DNA from: Curvularia sp. ZM96
Taxonomy: Eukaryota > Ascomycota > Dothideomycetes > Pleosporales > Pleosporaceae
Reading direction: 5' to 3'
DNA length: 64,000 nt
NCBI GenBank assembly: GCA_022457065.1
Contig: JAJGBQ010000002.1
Span: forward strand, 806,001 to 870,000
Part shown: positions 1 to 11,818 of the stretch, one piece after another
How positions within the stretch are numbered: the stretch's first letter is position 1
Layout of the letters: every line of letters begins with the position of its first letter
The notes under the pieces: model-generated
Database searches by the model: none
What the model was told of the DNA's origin: nothing
What the model saw: the letters and a program-made list of their open reading frames with translations, nothing else
Position numbers and translations under genes: made by a program

Positions 1-1788
1 ACACCATCGTTTAGTTTGGCGGTGGTCACAAGCCAGGCGGTGATGCTGCAGCACAGCCCCAGAACTGGGGATAGAGTAGCCGCCCATTTGTTCTGGCCTT
101 TCCACATCAGGGTGAGAGTGGCTGGGAGCACCGCAGAAGAGATGATCACGCCCATGAAGACGTACAGCCATCCCATGCTTGTTCATGTTAGCGGGGTTTG
201 AATGAGCGGATTGAATTGGATGCAACTCACCTAATGCCGGCGTACCACAATCCTGTAGAGAATCCAGCCATGACCAGTCCGAATCCGCAAACGCATACGT
301 GCGAAGTGTACACAAGACGACGGCCGCTCGCATTAGTGTTGATATAGGTGCCGTAGATGTCGTACGTCAGGATACTGGACACTGCAATGAGCTGAGCAGA
401 AAAGGCAGAAGTGACAGCCATGAAGACAACAAGAAGTGTGGCTACAGCGCCACCAGATCCGAGGAGAGCAACCGCAGCATACGGGAGGGTAAGTCCCGCG
501 CTGATGGATGCTTCGTCCATGACCGCAGGATAGGTTGGGAAGTACTCGGTGTGCTGAAGCGCAAGGGCTGCGAGACCCATGGTAGTCGCACAGAGCCACT
601 GTAGGATGTTAGTTAACCTTTTTTATCACGAGATTGAGCGAGAAAATTACCGGAATAGCAAACCAAGAAAGACCACCGATGATGTATCCAGGAAGCGCAT
701 GGACTGGCGATGCAGCAATGGCCTTGTTGTAGTCTATCCCAAATCAGTTTTTGAATGCGAGGTATCGCCAGAGTTCTAACTTACAGCCGTTGTCCATGAA
801 AACCGTGCCAAAGTTTCCGATGATGTTGATCACGAAGAAGATGGCGCCGTCCTTGCTCCTCATTGTTAGATAGCTTCCACCAGCATTGCCGGGCACTGGT
901 GTGGTGGCTGAGAGCTCTTGCAAGCGCTCGTAGACAGCCTTTGGCGATCCCAGCCTATCTCCCGTTGCGTAGGTTGTGAAGGCGAAGGTGAGAAGAATAA
1001 TGAGCAAGATAACCGTGTGGACGTAGTCGGTAAGGAAAGTAGCCTTGATTCCTCCAAACATGGTGTAGACAACGACACCAAGGGGAAGAAGGAAACAGGC
1101 TGCTGCCGTGGGTACTCCGGTCAAGGAGCTGATAACAGCGGATCCACCAGTCAGCAACATGGCTGTGACAAGGATGTTCGTGAACAATCCAAAGGCAATG
1201 TACACGAAATGAGTAGCTTTTCCATAGCGAGCTCGGACAGCTTCGAGGAACGTCTGATGCATGTTAGTGTGTGTGGAAGCTGTTAATTAAAATCACTTAC
1301 GTGGGCGTTTGGTGCTCGCCTTTTGAGCTCGATGGCAACAGTAGCGAACAACAAAATCTGGACAGTAGCACCAGCGGCATACCAGAGGGGGCCAGACACG
1401 CCTATACATCGTCAGATATCGCCATATCAACGTGACTCGATTGTTTTCGTACCATAGCGAAACGCAACCGAGGAGCTTTGCAACAAGGTAGCAGCCCAGG
1501 TCCAGGATGATACGACAGCAGAAGCAACAAGACCAGACTTTACAGTACGTCCCGCAGTCGAGAACATCTCCGAAGTTTGTAATTCATTGTTGTAGCGCTT
1601 GAGTACCCAGGTGGTAAAAACCTTGGAGATGTTAGTCCATGCTACTTAATGGATACCGGCATAGCATTGAAGGGAAGGCATACCATGCCAAGTGCAAAGA
1701 GAAAGCCAACACCAAGAACAATTCCATAGCCCCAAGCTTGGCCCAGAGGAGAAGCTGAAGGACCGATAGGTGTGCCACCGCCAGCCAT
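1..1788 (-). CDS. dur3: Urea/H+ symporter DUR3 (SSS family), truncated by the window edge
   Basis: High-affinity urea permease of the plasma membrane, in the sodium:solute symporter family. Seven exons are readable: 1788-1684, 1621-1453, 1401-1301, 1253-785, 733-651, 598-231 and 177 to beyond position 1. Phases are consistent throughout. The start is the ATG at 1788, giving MAGGGTPIGPSASPLGQ and then the GYGIVLG segment typical of DUR3 N-termini. About 490 residues are present; the family is usually near 700, so the C-terminus lies outside the window. Visible family segments are SGPLWYAAGATVQI, an MFGGIKATFLTDYVHT-type stretch, and DIYGTYINTNASGRRL. Many hydrophobic membrane spans are present. 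GATA sites lie upstream (see 1994-2370), consistent with nitrogen regulation. Recognition is strong; substrate specificity comes from family knowledge. Confidence 0.93.
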
Positions 1789-1993
1789 GTTGGGCTATGT
1801 CGTGTAACGGAAATCTCAAAATCTAAGACGCTGGTTGTCACCTTGTCCAGCGGGCATACGAAGTATCTATATTCTTTCATAACCTCATCGGTAACGTTTT
1901 CCCGCAAAACTCCCGTACCAAATTGCTATCTCCAGCATTCCCAGACACATCGAACCTACGTCGTAGATTTGATATTGAGATATGATTGGCCAA

Positions 1994-2370
1994 AGATAGT
2001 CTTCCCGCACTTGGGGTAAGTGCGGGCATGCGCCAGGGCTTCATAATGTCCGGGTTGATCTCAAGTTCGCAGCTTGGTTCGTCGAGTGTGCCTTATCGCA
2101 GAGTTTCCTCAGCATCTTAGCCGACTGGGCTCGGCGGGATGGTTCGCTTATGCTGATAAGAGACAGCGAGTGACTGTCGCTACCCTTGACCCAGACGGCG
2201 GGCGAGACCGAATAGCGTACCACAATTTTTCCTGTCTGATGCCAAGTGGCTGACATGTGCAACCGTTCGCGTGGGGATCGATATTTATGCTGGGCGTGGA
2301 GGTATTGGACGTATCAGAATGGAGATGGTGTTGGAGGTTTCGATGAGGTAAACATAGGATTGAAGATAAG
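1994..2370. promoter_or_regulatory. GATA-factor site cluster upstream of dur3
   Basis: HGATAR-type sites are seen at 1994-1999 (AGATAG), 2092-2097 (CTTATC, reverse GATAAG), 2155-2160 (GATAAG) and 2365-2370 (GATAAG). A reverse CCAAT (ATTGG) lies at 1985-1989. They sit about 200-580 bp upstream of the dur3 start on the minus strand. GATA factors of the AreA/NIT2 type activate urea permease genes under nitrogen limitation in other ascomycetes. Use of these particular sites is inferred. Confidence 0.5.
2004..2026. promoter_or_regulatory. Perfect inverted repeat in dur3 promoter
   Basis: CCCGCACTT (2004-2012) and AAGTGCGGG (2018-2026) form perfect 9-bp arms around a 5-nt spacer, about 220 bp upstream of the dur3 ATG. 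It could be a binding site for a dimeric factor or a small hairpin. No factor is identified. Confidence 0.4.
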
Positions 2371-3966
2371 CTGGCGACTGGGAGCCAATCAGACGACTCC
2401 GAATGATGGACCCCGAAGTCGGCGCGCAGGAGACGTACCCCTGCCCGCCATATTTCTCCACGGCGCTAATCGACCTGCATCCTTCCAGTATAATGTTACT
2501 CGATTGCTTCGACAAAGATGTGTATCTTGAGAACCTTGGGAGACATCTCAGCTCGTGTGCTGTGAGAAACCAGTAAGTCTTGGATATTATGCACACGAAG
2601 GAGGAGGTTGTACAGCATATTCGAAGCTCATTATTGTCAAAGAAAGAGCCAGATGAAGATACAGCCAAGATCAGCATAACTCCAACGGCTGTGCATCCGT
2701 AAGATGAGGTCATAGCAAACGTTGTCTAGTTCGATCGTAATGGAGAGATCATCTTGGGCTTTATTACCGGGCCTTTTTCTTCTCTCTTCCGGCCCAACGG
2801 GCTGGACAGAATTTCCTTCGAAGGCTTGGCAAGCCTTAGTTGGAGTAATCAAAACATTTCTACATTCTTTTAGCAATGGATTGGACGATGTGCGATTAGG
2901 TGGGTACCTTCACAGGAACCGGTTGCGTTCGGTATAATAACCGGCCCTGATGTCCCTCAATTTTTTAAGCAATGCAACAACGCACAGACGCCTAACGATC
3001 TTGAATACGCATTTGTGTCAAACACTAGAGCAGCGATTTCTACCTTTTTGCATGGACTAACCGGTACTGGCCTTTTGTATTGTCCACATAGAGCAGCAGA
3101 TTCGCATTCTCATGCATCCATACATCAGTATTTTGTGTACAGCACTGAAAGTTTGACCAGTTGAAACAAACAGGTAAAAGTAAGCTTCACTGACGAATGA
3201 GTAAGATATCCAGATAACTTAGCCTTGTTCGGGCCAAGAGTGCCATGCTCAGCTAAGACATGTGGACATCTTTAGAAGCATTGAGGGTTTTCGACTTGAA
3301 TAACAGCCCAATACTGTTTTCAATGACTCAGCTCTTTGAGTTCAATGCCTATATATCACTGTCTCCCAGTGAACAACGAGAAAAGAACGACCTCGTGATC
3401 ACGTGATATCCTCAAAATCTCCGACTCGAAGTTCTACTTGTCCAGTCACGCGGATCCGACCGGATAATTCGCGGTCTTTCCTACACGCCATTTGCTGCTC
3501 ATAGCAAACACGTGCACGCGGAATGACAGGTCCAGGTATAAGAGGCGGACATTTTGCTGTTTCAAGGAAGAGGCTGGTAAACTCTATTTCGTCTACTACG
3601 CGTTCACGGACAAAAAACGCACTCGAAGCTGTTTACGAAATTGATTTAGAACCTAATTGTATGGATCTGAGTTATATACGCAACGCCCAAGTTTACTATG
3701 ACAAGGCTGCCTAAGCATCACGGGAAACTACATGACCTAAAGACGCGCCACAATAGCTGAATAACAACACCACTTCGGGCATCTCGCACGACCGCACAAA
3801 TCGTCGGCCGATCACAGCCCGAAGCGTTCAGCTCTATATGCATGATTCCGGGGCCATATGCAGCAATTTCAGCCTCTTTCCCAAATGGGACCATCGGTTA
3901 TTGGACTGGAAAACATATATGGAAACATAAAGCTCGTCGCCTTTCGCTGTATTATGTTGAGCAACG

Positions 3967-4756
3967 ATGGTGATTCTCAGTACGGTTCTGACTAGCACAT
4001 TTGCACTTCTGGCGTCGGCTCATTACGTCCCCGATGGATGTCCGCGAAAGATTGGGGCAGAAGGTGTGCAGGCTCGTCTGCCCCCAACCTTCAATGTCAC
4101 CGGTCAACACCACCATGGCAAACCCTGGCGCGCGCCACCTGTGGGATTCTACTTCAAGCCGTGGTCGATGATTCTCGCCTCCAATCCACAGTACGCCGCG
4201 ATGCGTAATGTGCAGTACGACCCTACCCCGATCGACCCTTCGGATCCTACCGGCTTGGTGAACGACCTCTTTTCTTTCCAGCGTCCAGGCAATGACACGG
4301 TCTTCACTACGTACGGTGTTGACACGCCACATCCGTATCTGCCCGCCGTGCTGGACTTTGCAGCAACCGGAATCTTGACTGGTGCTACGAGCCAATACTG
4401 CATCTTGGTTTGGGGATGTGATGCCAACAGAGTGCCCTACTATGCCAGTTATTCGACGGCGGTCAATTTCACGCAGACGCCGCCAGGTATTGACATGATG
4501 AGCACGAATGATCAAGGGCCTGATCAGGCAACGATTGATGCGGTTGTCAAGGCGCTTAAAGACTTGGGCAATGATGAGATCACGGAATACGTCGACAAGC
4601 TGGAGCGAATGGTTCAGGATGGAGGGCGACGTAATATGCCCAGGGTACGCGTTTCAGTTCCATCAGGCTTGAGATTCAGATACTGACACAACAACGTAGG
4701 CCACCTGCGATGATTATTGCAAAACGAACCAGGGCCTGCTTGGAGCATTAGGGTGA
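3967..4756 (+). CDS. Orphan secreted protein, two exons
   Basis: Predicted extracellular protein of 244 residues; function not recognised. Exon 1 is 3967-4644 and exon 2 is 4700-4756. The 55-nt intron (GTACGC...GTAG, with a CTGAC branch-like site) is preferred over the unspliced reading because it adds a short Cys-containing end, ATCDDYCKTNQGLLGALG. Residues 1-18 (MVILSTVLTSTFALLASA) look like a signal peptide. Five cysteines are visible: Cys22, two in a C-x5-C pair (YCILVWGC), and two in the last exon. Three N-glycosylation sequons (NVT, NDT, NFT) fit secretion. No transmembrane segment follows the signal. The mature chain has Pro/Asp-rich stretches and no catalytic motif I can name. It stands alone, about 430 bp upstream of DBP9 on the same strand. 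Confidence 0.72.
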
Positions 4757-5183
4757 GGGTATGGCCAGTTGGCCAATGGGTAGAACGATCCATCCGCAAT
4801 GAATTAATTGTATCATAGCCTTCACAGAAAGATATGGGCGTGGAAAGATGGGTCGACATGTGCGACAAAACATTTAGTCGTCAAGACGCTGGTCTCAAAC
4901 ATGAACGAAAGTACCACCCATAACTAGTGCATGATAATGAATACTATTATGAACTACCGTATCGCTGCAACAACTTCACATAGCTGCAATACCATGAAGA
5001 TACAACGTTTCCGAATCGAGTACGGCCAGTGGGACGCGCTCCTCCGCGGTGGAGCATGCCAAGCCAGTCGCCCGCGTTAGCGTCAAAAAAGTTGAAAGTT
5101 GCGTACAGGCAGGAACGCAAAGCCACGACGGAATAACGTCCACAACGCATTTACAAATCGCAGATTACAGCGGGCACCTCAAA
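4757..5183. other. Short intergenic spacer before DBP9
   Basis: 3' flank of the secreted-protein gene and 5' leader of DBP9. The DBP9 frame is open upstream to an in-frame ATG at 5049, but the ATG at 5184 begins the family-like N-terminus (MAKRKLNEHD) and is preferred. Nothing else is seen. Confidence 0.5.
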
Positions 5184-7126
5184 ATGGCCAAGCGAAAGTT
5201 GAACGAGCACGACGTGCCAGAAGAAACTTCGGGCGACGAGTCGCACTCCGAGCGCTCCAGTTCACTCGAGCCTTCACAACCCACGGCGACCGCGACCGAG
5301 GCCACGACGAAGAACACGACGCCGAAGAACAAGAAATCCTCTGAAGCCGCCAAGGCATCGCAGCCAACCCCTGTCGCTTCTTTCGCCGAACTCCAGCTCG
5401 AACCTCGTCTGTTAAGGGCAATTCGCGATCTGAGATGGGCTTCACCCACGGCAGTGCAATCACAAGCCATTCCGTTGGCGCTTGAGGGTCGCGACATTCT
5501 TGCGAGGTCAGGAACGGGCACTGGAAAGACAGGAGCATACCTTCTCCCTATTCTGCACAAGACACTGCAGAAAAAGCAGACTTCGCTCATCCTAGCGCCG
5601 ACAAGAGAGTTGTGCCAGCAGATTGCGAATGTCGCCAAATCACTCTCACAACACTGCGGTCAGGAGATTAGAGTGCGCAACATTGCGGGCAAGGAATCGG
5701 ACGTCGTTACAAAAGCAGCGCTCGCCGACAAACCGGAAGTTGTCGTGGCCACGCCAGCGAGGGCATGGACCAACATCAACAACTCTACGCTGGCTGTCAA
5801 TGACCTGGGAACATTGGTTGTAGATGAGGGTGATTTGATCAATGGGTATGGCTTCTCCGAAGATATGGCCAACATCGCCCGTGAGATACCTGTGGGCGTC
5901 CAAAAGATTGTTCTTTCAGCTACTCTCTCGACTGATGTTGAGGCTCTTGGGAGTCTGCTGTGCACCGATCCGGTCATTCTTAAGCTTGCAGATCTTGACA
6001 AGGACTCGCAAAGGGTAAGTCGTACTTCCTTGTTAGGGCCCAGAATGTGTACTAATGTATCATAGGTGAAGCAATATGTTCTCAAGGTCGCTGAGGAAGA
6101 GAAATTCCTCTTGATCTATGCCATGTTCAAACTACAGCTGATCAAGGGTAAGACAATTGTCTTCGTTGGCGATGTCGACAGGTCATACCGAGTCAAGCTG
6201 TTCCTTGAACAGTTCGGAATCAAGAGCGCTGTGCTTAATTCAGAACTTCCACTCGCGTCCCGTACACATATTGTGGAGGAGTTCAACAAAAACGTATACA
6301 ATATCCTTATCGCCAGCGACGAAAACGACGTTGTGGGAGTTCGGGACGACGACTCAAAACCGAAGAAGAAGAAAGCAAAGAGGAGCAATGAAAGCAAAGA
6401 TTCTGGCGTTTCTCGAGGAATCGATTTTTTGAACGTGGCCTGCGTTCTCAACTTCGACTTCCCTAGCAACTACAAATCCTATTTCCATCGGATAGGAAGG
6501 ACAGCGCGAGCCGGAAAGTCTGGAACTGCCATCTCCTTCATCATTCCCCGCGAAAAATACAGGAAACACAAGCCTACGAGCTTTGCCGGGTGCGAGAACG
6601 ACGAGGAAGTCCTGAAAAAGGTCGAGAAACACCAGCAAGAAGGTCAAAAGCTAGAGAACTACAACTTCGACATGAAGCGCCTGGAGCCATTCCGATACCG
6701 ATTTGCGGATGCATTGAAGTCAGTCACAAGGATTGCTATCCGTGAGGCTCGTATTAAGGAAATTCACTCGGAGCTGGCGAAATCACAAAAGCTTTCTAGA
6801 TACGTAAGTCTTTACTACCCTTTGGCGCTCTCTCCTGGGCTACACTAACACTACTGTAGTTCGAAGAAAACCCTGAAGCGCTCGCGCACCTCCGTCACGA
6901 TCAGACTCTCAACCACCCTCTGCGAATACAACCACATCTCAAACACGTCCCAGATTATCTTTTGCCTGGCGGCAAGAAGCCTGAGGATGTTGGTTTCGTT
7001 GGTCTCAACTTGCCCAAGCCAGATCGAAAGAAGTTCATCAAAGGCAGGGGCAGGAAGGTAGTGAGAAGGAACGGCAAGGTGGACCCTCTGAAAACATTCA
7101 ACGCACGAGGAAAGGGAAAGAAATAG
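5184..7126 (+). CDS. dbp9: ATP-dependent RNA helicase DBP9 (DEAD-box)
   Basis: Nucleolar RNA helicase acting in 27S pre-rRNA processing and 60S subunit assembly. Exons are 5184-6014, 6066-6803 and 6860-7126, giving 611 residues, close to the family's roughly 600. A charged N-terminal tail (residues 1-63) is followed by the Q-motif region (SPTAVQSQAIPLAL), motif I SGTGTGKT (109-116), PTREL (139-143), motif II DEGD (214-217) and SAT (245-247). The second RecA domain ends with HRIGRTARAG. A Lys-rich insertion (KPKKKKAKRS) interrupts domain 2, as is common in DBP9, and the C-terminus is basic (FNARGKGKK). Motif II is DEGD instead of DEAD; DBP9 proteins are known to vary at the third position. Both introns are GTAAGT...TAG. 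Confidence 0.94.
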
Positions 7127-10100
7127 CGGCTTGGTCATGTCGGTGCTAGGTAGTGTACATGTGGAGTCACAGCATTAATCAGCACTATTGAGATATGAAT
7201 AAAAGCGCTTGTATGAGTAAAAGTTTACTTGTCTCTCTTTGCTATTTTACTCTTATTCAAGAGAACCAAAAAAAATATCAAACATCATATCAAAGCCATA
7301 GACTGCCTTGCGGCCGTCGAATTGAATTCCCATTCCAGCTAGTCTGTCTCCTTCACTGCTTTCACTTTCACGAAAAAAGCAAAAGATCCCCCCACTCCCC
7401 CCAGCTGAATCGAACTGGGCTCTCTTATAGCACACTGGTGTTTTGTTTTCTATGTGAGTAGCACTGATGGTTAATAGGACGTGATTTGGTAGGACAACTG
7501 CGGGTTAGTGCCGTACTAGGAGGACGCTCAACTTGCGCTGAGGGAAAAGGGTTGATAGTAGGATACAGGGTTTGGGAGTATATCTACTAGCAAACGGGGC
7601 TCATATAGGAGTAGGCTTCATCTTGTCGGGCCTGAACTGGGTACAAGCCTTTCTATTTTCACTCAAGATGAACCACGAGCCGACATTGACATATTGCACA
7701 GCACCAACCACCACAAACAGCGCGAGAATAAGACCAGGACAAAACGTGGAGAGAAAGAAGGAGAACTCGTCATCTGAGTGCGGTGATTATAAGATGTAGA
7801 ACAGGCAATGTACTGCAATTATAATATGGATAGAAAATCCGCAAAGACCGTTAATGAAAGATGACGAGTCGGCGTAGTATCACGTTAATCGCAACTCACG
7901 TCTACATAATACTTACCCGCATGAGTGTAGGTGGCAGGAAGAGTCGAACGAGACCCACCTTGTGTGCAGCGTTTTCGAAACGGGAGTTCTATATCACCTT
8001 GAAGGTGAGGGGACGGGTGTATCCGTCAAGCTTAGAAGCATATGCATTTTGCATTAGCTGAAATATAAATTTGAGACGGAGACATGAAGTGAAAGGGTAG
8101 ATGTGCGTAGCGGGAAAGAAAATTGAAATAGAAAAAAGGTTGAAAGGGAAGATTGAGGCTTTGGACCCAGGAGAGTAGATTGCAAGATTTGATACCTTGG
8201 ATTCAAACAACGATGTTGAGATGCTGTGAAATTGAAGGGAGAAGGGATTGCAGGACAAGGAATTTGCGATGCAAGCGTATTAAAGAAGTGAGGGGCTATT
8301 GATGAGTCGTGAGATACAATCATGGATCTTCTTGACACTTGCTACTTAACATGGACGTACGAAAGTGAAGTCCTACTTCCGACTTCGACTCGGTCCTTTC
8401 AGTGGGCTACTTGTTTCTAGCCACCTGTGCTGCACCGAAACTTCGAGTCAAGTACATTGCCTTGTACGAGAACTTGGAGGAACGGAGGTACATCTTTACA
8501 AAAGGCTCGGCATTTCAGTAAATCAGACATGGGGGGAAAGGGACAATTGCTTGCCAAGCACATCTAGTTCTTTGGATTCGAGATTTGGTTCAAGACGCAA
8601 CCTCTGTATTGGATATTGGGTGCAAAACAAATCGAAGCTATAACTGGCAGGCCATGTACCTACCAGAGGAGCAAGGCAATCTGCTCCTGGAAGATGACAC
8701 AATATTCCAAACGGGACAACACACCAATAAGAGACCCGAAAGGCAAGTTGAAGGTCACTCCCCCGCTTCACAGCTTCGTATAGCCGGCGGCAATAAGCAT
8801 GCCGTTGGGCTGTGAACCGAAGCGCCTTGTGACACAACATGATCAGCAGGACTGCTTCTCGGCTGTAAGCGCTGAGGAACCAGTAGATTATAAGGCAGAC
8901 AGCAAATCGAAAGCAAGGTAATTCCTCTTGCTGGACTGATGGAACCACTGCAAAGGCATCTTCAGCCATCATCCACCACGGCCTAGCCGCGTGGCCTGCC
9001 TAAACAGTAGGAGCATGGGAAGGGATTCGTGTGGGGTCTCAGCAAGCAGCTTATCTGTGGATGAGCTGAAGCCACAACACGGGGTGTTGTCTCGGAAGCC
9101 AACCTGATACCTAGTTTGCTATGTGTTCTCGAACCCTGTTCTCGGGACCCGAACACTGCATGTCATGATAGAGTCCCAGAAGATGGGGAAGAAATGAGAG
9201 ACCTGTTGCACAAACGTTGGGCGCGCATGCCATATACTGGTAGCCTTGGGTGGAGTTCAGCGGCCCGCACTGGAACCCCACTCACCCGACCCACCCACTA
9301 CTCCCTAGCTCCCGCCCCTGAACGAGACCATACCGATCAAACGCAAAGGGCTGCGCCTTTGAAGATTAGCAAGAAAGACGCTGGCTTGTGGCTTGTGGCT
9401 TGTGGCTTGCCGCATGCCATGGGATGTCGACATTACAGCTTCTTCAGCTTGACGACGCTGGCGCGCGCACTATACCTGTCATTTGCACCACGTGTATGAT
9501 CCTATTATATCTGGCTTTGGCTCGTAAAACAACACATGTCGGGCACCGAAATGCCTCTTTTGCCTTTTTGCCTTTTTTTCGCATGAACCGACTGAGATGC
9601 TCGAGAGAGACACGGGCTGGTAAATGAGCCGGTCATTACCCTTTCCGCTTCGAACCAGGTTGCAGCCGTTCCGCACGGGAAGGTATGTAAGTCTGGTCCT
9701 CCAACAACCGTCTGAGTCTTGCCAGTAGTTGAGCCGTGGAGAGATGCCAGCTGGAAGTTAAGGGTGTAGCCTGTTTCAGTGTTCGAGGATATGATGCTGC
9801 TTGAGACAATGACGTGGTCCTTCTTTAGCGTTGCTTTTCCCACTCTCAACTCCTTCACTGCCTCGAGTCTCGGGCCAGCGCAACATGCCCCTTGTCTGTC
9901 GTAGCCACTCATCGCTCACATGCAATGCTGGTAATACAATCGTATGACTGTTGTTTGCTTCTATGACTATGCTTGCACATATGCACCAAGCTGACTGCGA
10001 TTGAGTTTGGTTGGTTGAGTCTATGGCAGGCGTAACTGATGGCGTTGCGAATAAATATCAAGCTTCGTCCGCTGAATCAAAAGCAGGCAGCATGGCCACC

Positions 10101-10767
10101 GGCGCAATGCAGCCGAATGGTCAAATGACCGCCTTCATGAGGCCAACTGCGTGGCGCGCCACTGATGCGGCCCGAAGGCCGCTTTAAGCAATGGGCCGAC
10201 GCGCACTGTGTAGCTGCGGGGGTCTGCATAGTACTTGATTGGAAGGCGTTATCAGCCGGATCTTGGTACAATCATGTGGAAAGAGTCTTTGGTGCGCAAA
10301 CTTCTTTGTGCGCTTGTTTGGGTTCTGCTACACGGCACAAGAGGGTACGGTCCGTGCCTTGCCTATTCTAGCTGCTTAGTCCATCATTTCTCTCGACCAC
10401 TTGTTTCCTTGGCCCAATCACATGAACAGCAAAGCTTCTCTTGATGATATAGTGTGAGGAGCTAACGGTCCGCGGCGGCTATCGTGTTGAGCATGATTCA
10501 AAGACTAGCAAAGCGAGAAAACGTAATGTGTTATTGATAGTTAACTACAATTTGGAGTACCTTAGATCATGAGTAATAGCAATGAATCGTGGACCAGTCT
10601 GTATAAAATATGGACGTGATAAAGCATCGTGCAAGTTGTAGCGGTAACGTATGATAGATAGCAAACGAAAAGGGAAAATGAACTCATCCTTAGGAAGTAC
10701 AAATCGAGCGAGATGGTTGCCATCCATCGCTCCTGTCAGTAGTAGCTTCCAGAAAAAGTTGCATGCC
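7127..10767. other. 3.6-kb gene-poor region
   Basis: No supported protein gene. Minus-strand open frames at 8523-8972 (149 codons) and 9505-9912 (135 codons) have no family resemblance and no splice support. Two stretches with tRNA B-box-like words (near 7403-7419 and 7940-7950) fail to fold as tRNAs. A short heptamer tandem repeat lies at 9382-9409. Confidence 0.45.
9382..9409. repeat. 4 x 7-bp tandem repeat (TGGCTTG)
   Basis: Four exact, contiguous copies of TGGCTTG occupy 9382-9409 in non-coding DNA. It is a simple minisatellite-like repeat with no assigned role. Confidence 0.85.
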
Positions 10768-11818
10768 TCAATAGTCGGGCACAGGGTTTTGCGCGTTCCA
10801 ATGACTCAAGAGGTTACGAATGTGGTGTGGATGAACTTGACCGATATCCTTGACTTTGACATTGTGTTGGGTAGCGTGATGGATACCGAAGTATATTCTC
10901 GAAGCGACTGAAAGTGGAGGTACTCCTTGGGCCATCATGATGCCTAGATCGACATCTCGGCGTTAAAACGTTCTACCAAGATATATGTGCTTCACTTACA
11001 AATAGCTTCTTTCTCCAGTGTGCTTTCACCTTCTAACAGAGAAGGTGAAGAACCCATTGAGTAGGCAATCGCATGTGCGCTAGGGTCTACACCGCGCTTC
11101 TTTGTTGCCTGGTTACCATATGTAAAGATAGGACTAAGGCTGTTAGCTACATCTACACTGTTGCCTGATTAGATTACTTACACCGCGTAGCAGAACCCAT
11201 GTCTTGGACCGACAACGATGAAACGTCGGATCTGGCTGTGCACATATTCTCCGTACTTGACACGGGAGAAGGAGTCGTTATATGGAGTTGCTGTTGAGCC
11301 AGCAGCTTCACTGAACAAGACCGAAAAGACCTGACGGGTCATCAGTATATACTCTGTGCCGTGTATATGAGAAAGACAGAACCTTGCCAATTACAAAGAA
11401 GCTGCTGTTTCTGACGTAGTACGCTTCATGATATCAGTACCATTCAAACGAGGAAGGGCCTTGGAACATACATGAATCCAAAGGCTCCACATGGCTGTTC
11501 AGATTTGGCCGATTGAAATCGTAGGTACCTACGATTTGTGGTCCCTCAACCGGAGGATAAGAAGCTGGCTCTCCTCGCACTTCATGTGGCGAGTCGGCGC
11601 GAGTAGGTCCTGGAAGCCAGTCGAAAAGAACCCAGCCTTGTCCTATACGACCCGAGAGTCAATACGTATTATAATATGTGCAGCAATGTGCTAACATATG
11701 GTTACGGACCTTCAACAAAATGGGTTCTGTAGAAACGCCCATGCTTGGAGTCCCAATGTGTGTGCAAATACCTCTGATGCTCCTCATTCCATTGCGGCTG
11801 TGATTGAGATGCAGACAT
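10768..11818 (-). CDS. DUF6590-like protein, six short exons
   Basis: A 259-residue protein assembled by hand from six exons: 11818-11710, 11642-11472, 11423-11383, 11330-11182, 11133-11000 and 10943-10768. Every junction is GT-AG, phases agree, and the sum is exactly 260 codons. The N-terminus is MSASQSQPQWNEEHQRYL. The conserved core reads FFVIGKVFSVLFSEAAG, then KYGEYVHSQIRRFIVV, then PIFTYGNQATKKRGVDPSAH and SRIYFGIHHATQHNVKVKD. This order matches my memory of the fungal DUF6590 family, whose members are intracellular and of unknown function; the molecular role is unknown. The cut into small exons makes it easy to miss by open-frame scanning. No signal peptide or membrane span is seen. 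The gene is isolated: the nearest neighbour starts 792 bp away in divergent orientation. Confidence 0.82.
11516..11537. repeat. Perfect 22-bp palindrome inside an exon
   Basis: AAATCGTAGGT is followed directly by its exact reverse complement ACCTACGATTT, centred on GGTACC. It falls in exon 2 of the DUF6590 gene, over the codons for IVGTYD. Confidence 0.8.

Larger units (their letters stand above)
1789..3966. other. Intergenic region, dur3 promoter side and 5' side of the secreted-protein gene
   Basis: Apart from the GATA sites and inverted repeat listed separately, I see no supported gene. Open frames of 60-142 codons occur on both strands but have no recognisable family segments, splice continuity or credible starts. 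A TATA-like ACATATATGG lies shortly before the ATG at 3967. Confidence 0.5.

Noticed and set aside
2285..2713. 142-codon minus-strand frame in the dur3 upstream region
   Set aside because: No domain, erratic composition, and it overlaps promoter-type GATA sites.
4645..4686. Unspliced C-terminus of the secreted protein
   Set aside because: A proper 55-nt intron with branch site gives a Cys-bearing end that fits a secreted protein better.
7395..7460. tRNA-like words (reverse-strand GTTCGATTC and neighbouring stems)
   Set aside because: The T-arm stem does not pair and no acceptor or anticodon stem of correct size can be drawn.
7930..7990. Second tRNA B-box-like word (GAGTCGAAC)
   Set aside because: Flanking bases do not form the T stem, and no A box or acceptor stem is present at the right distance.
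8523..8972. 149-codon minus-strand frame
   Set aside because: Cys-rich, random-looking translation without homology; no supporting context.
9505..9912. 135-codon minus-strand frame
   Set aside because: No recognisable motif and no splice partners; treated as chance.
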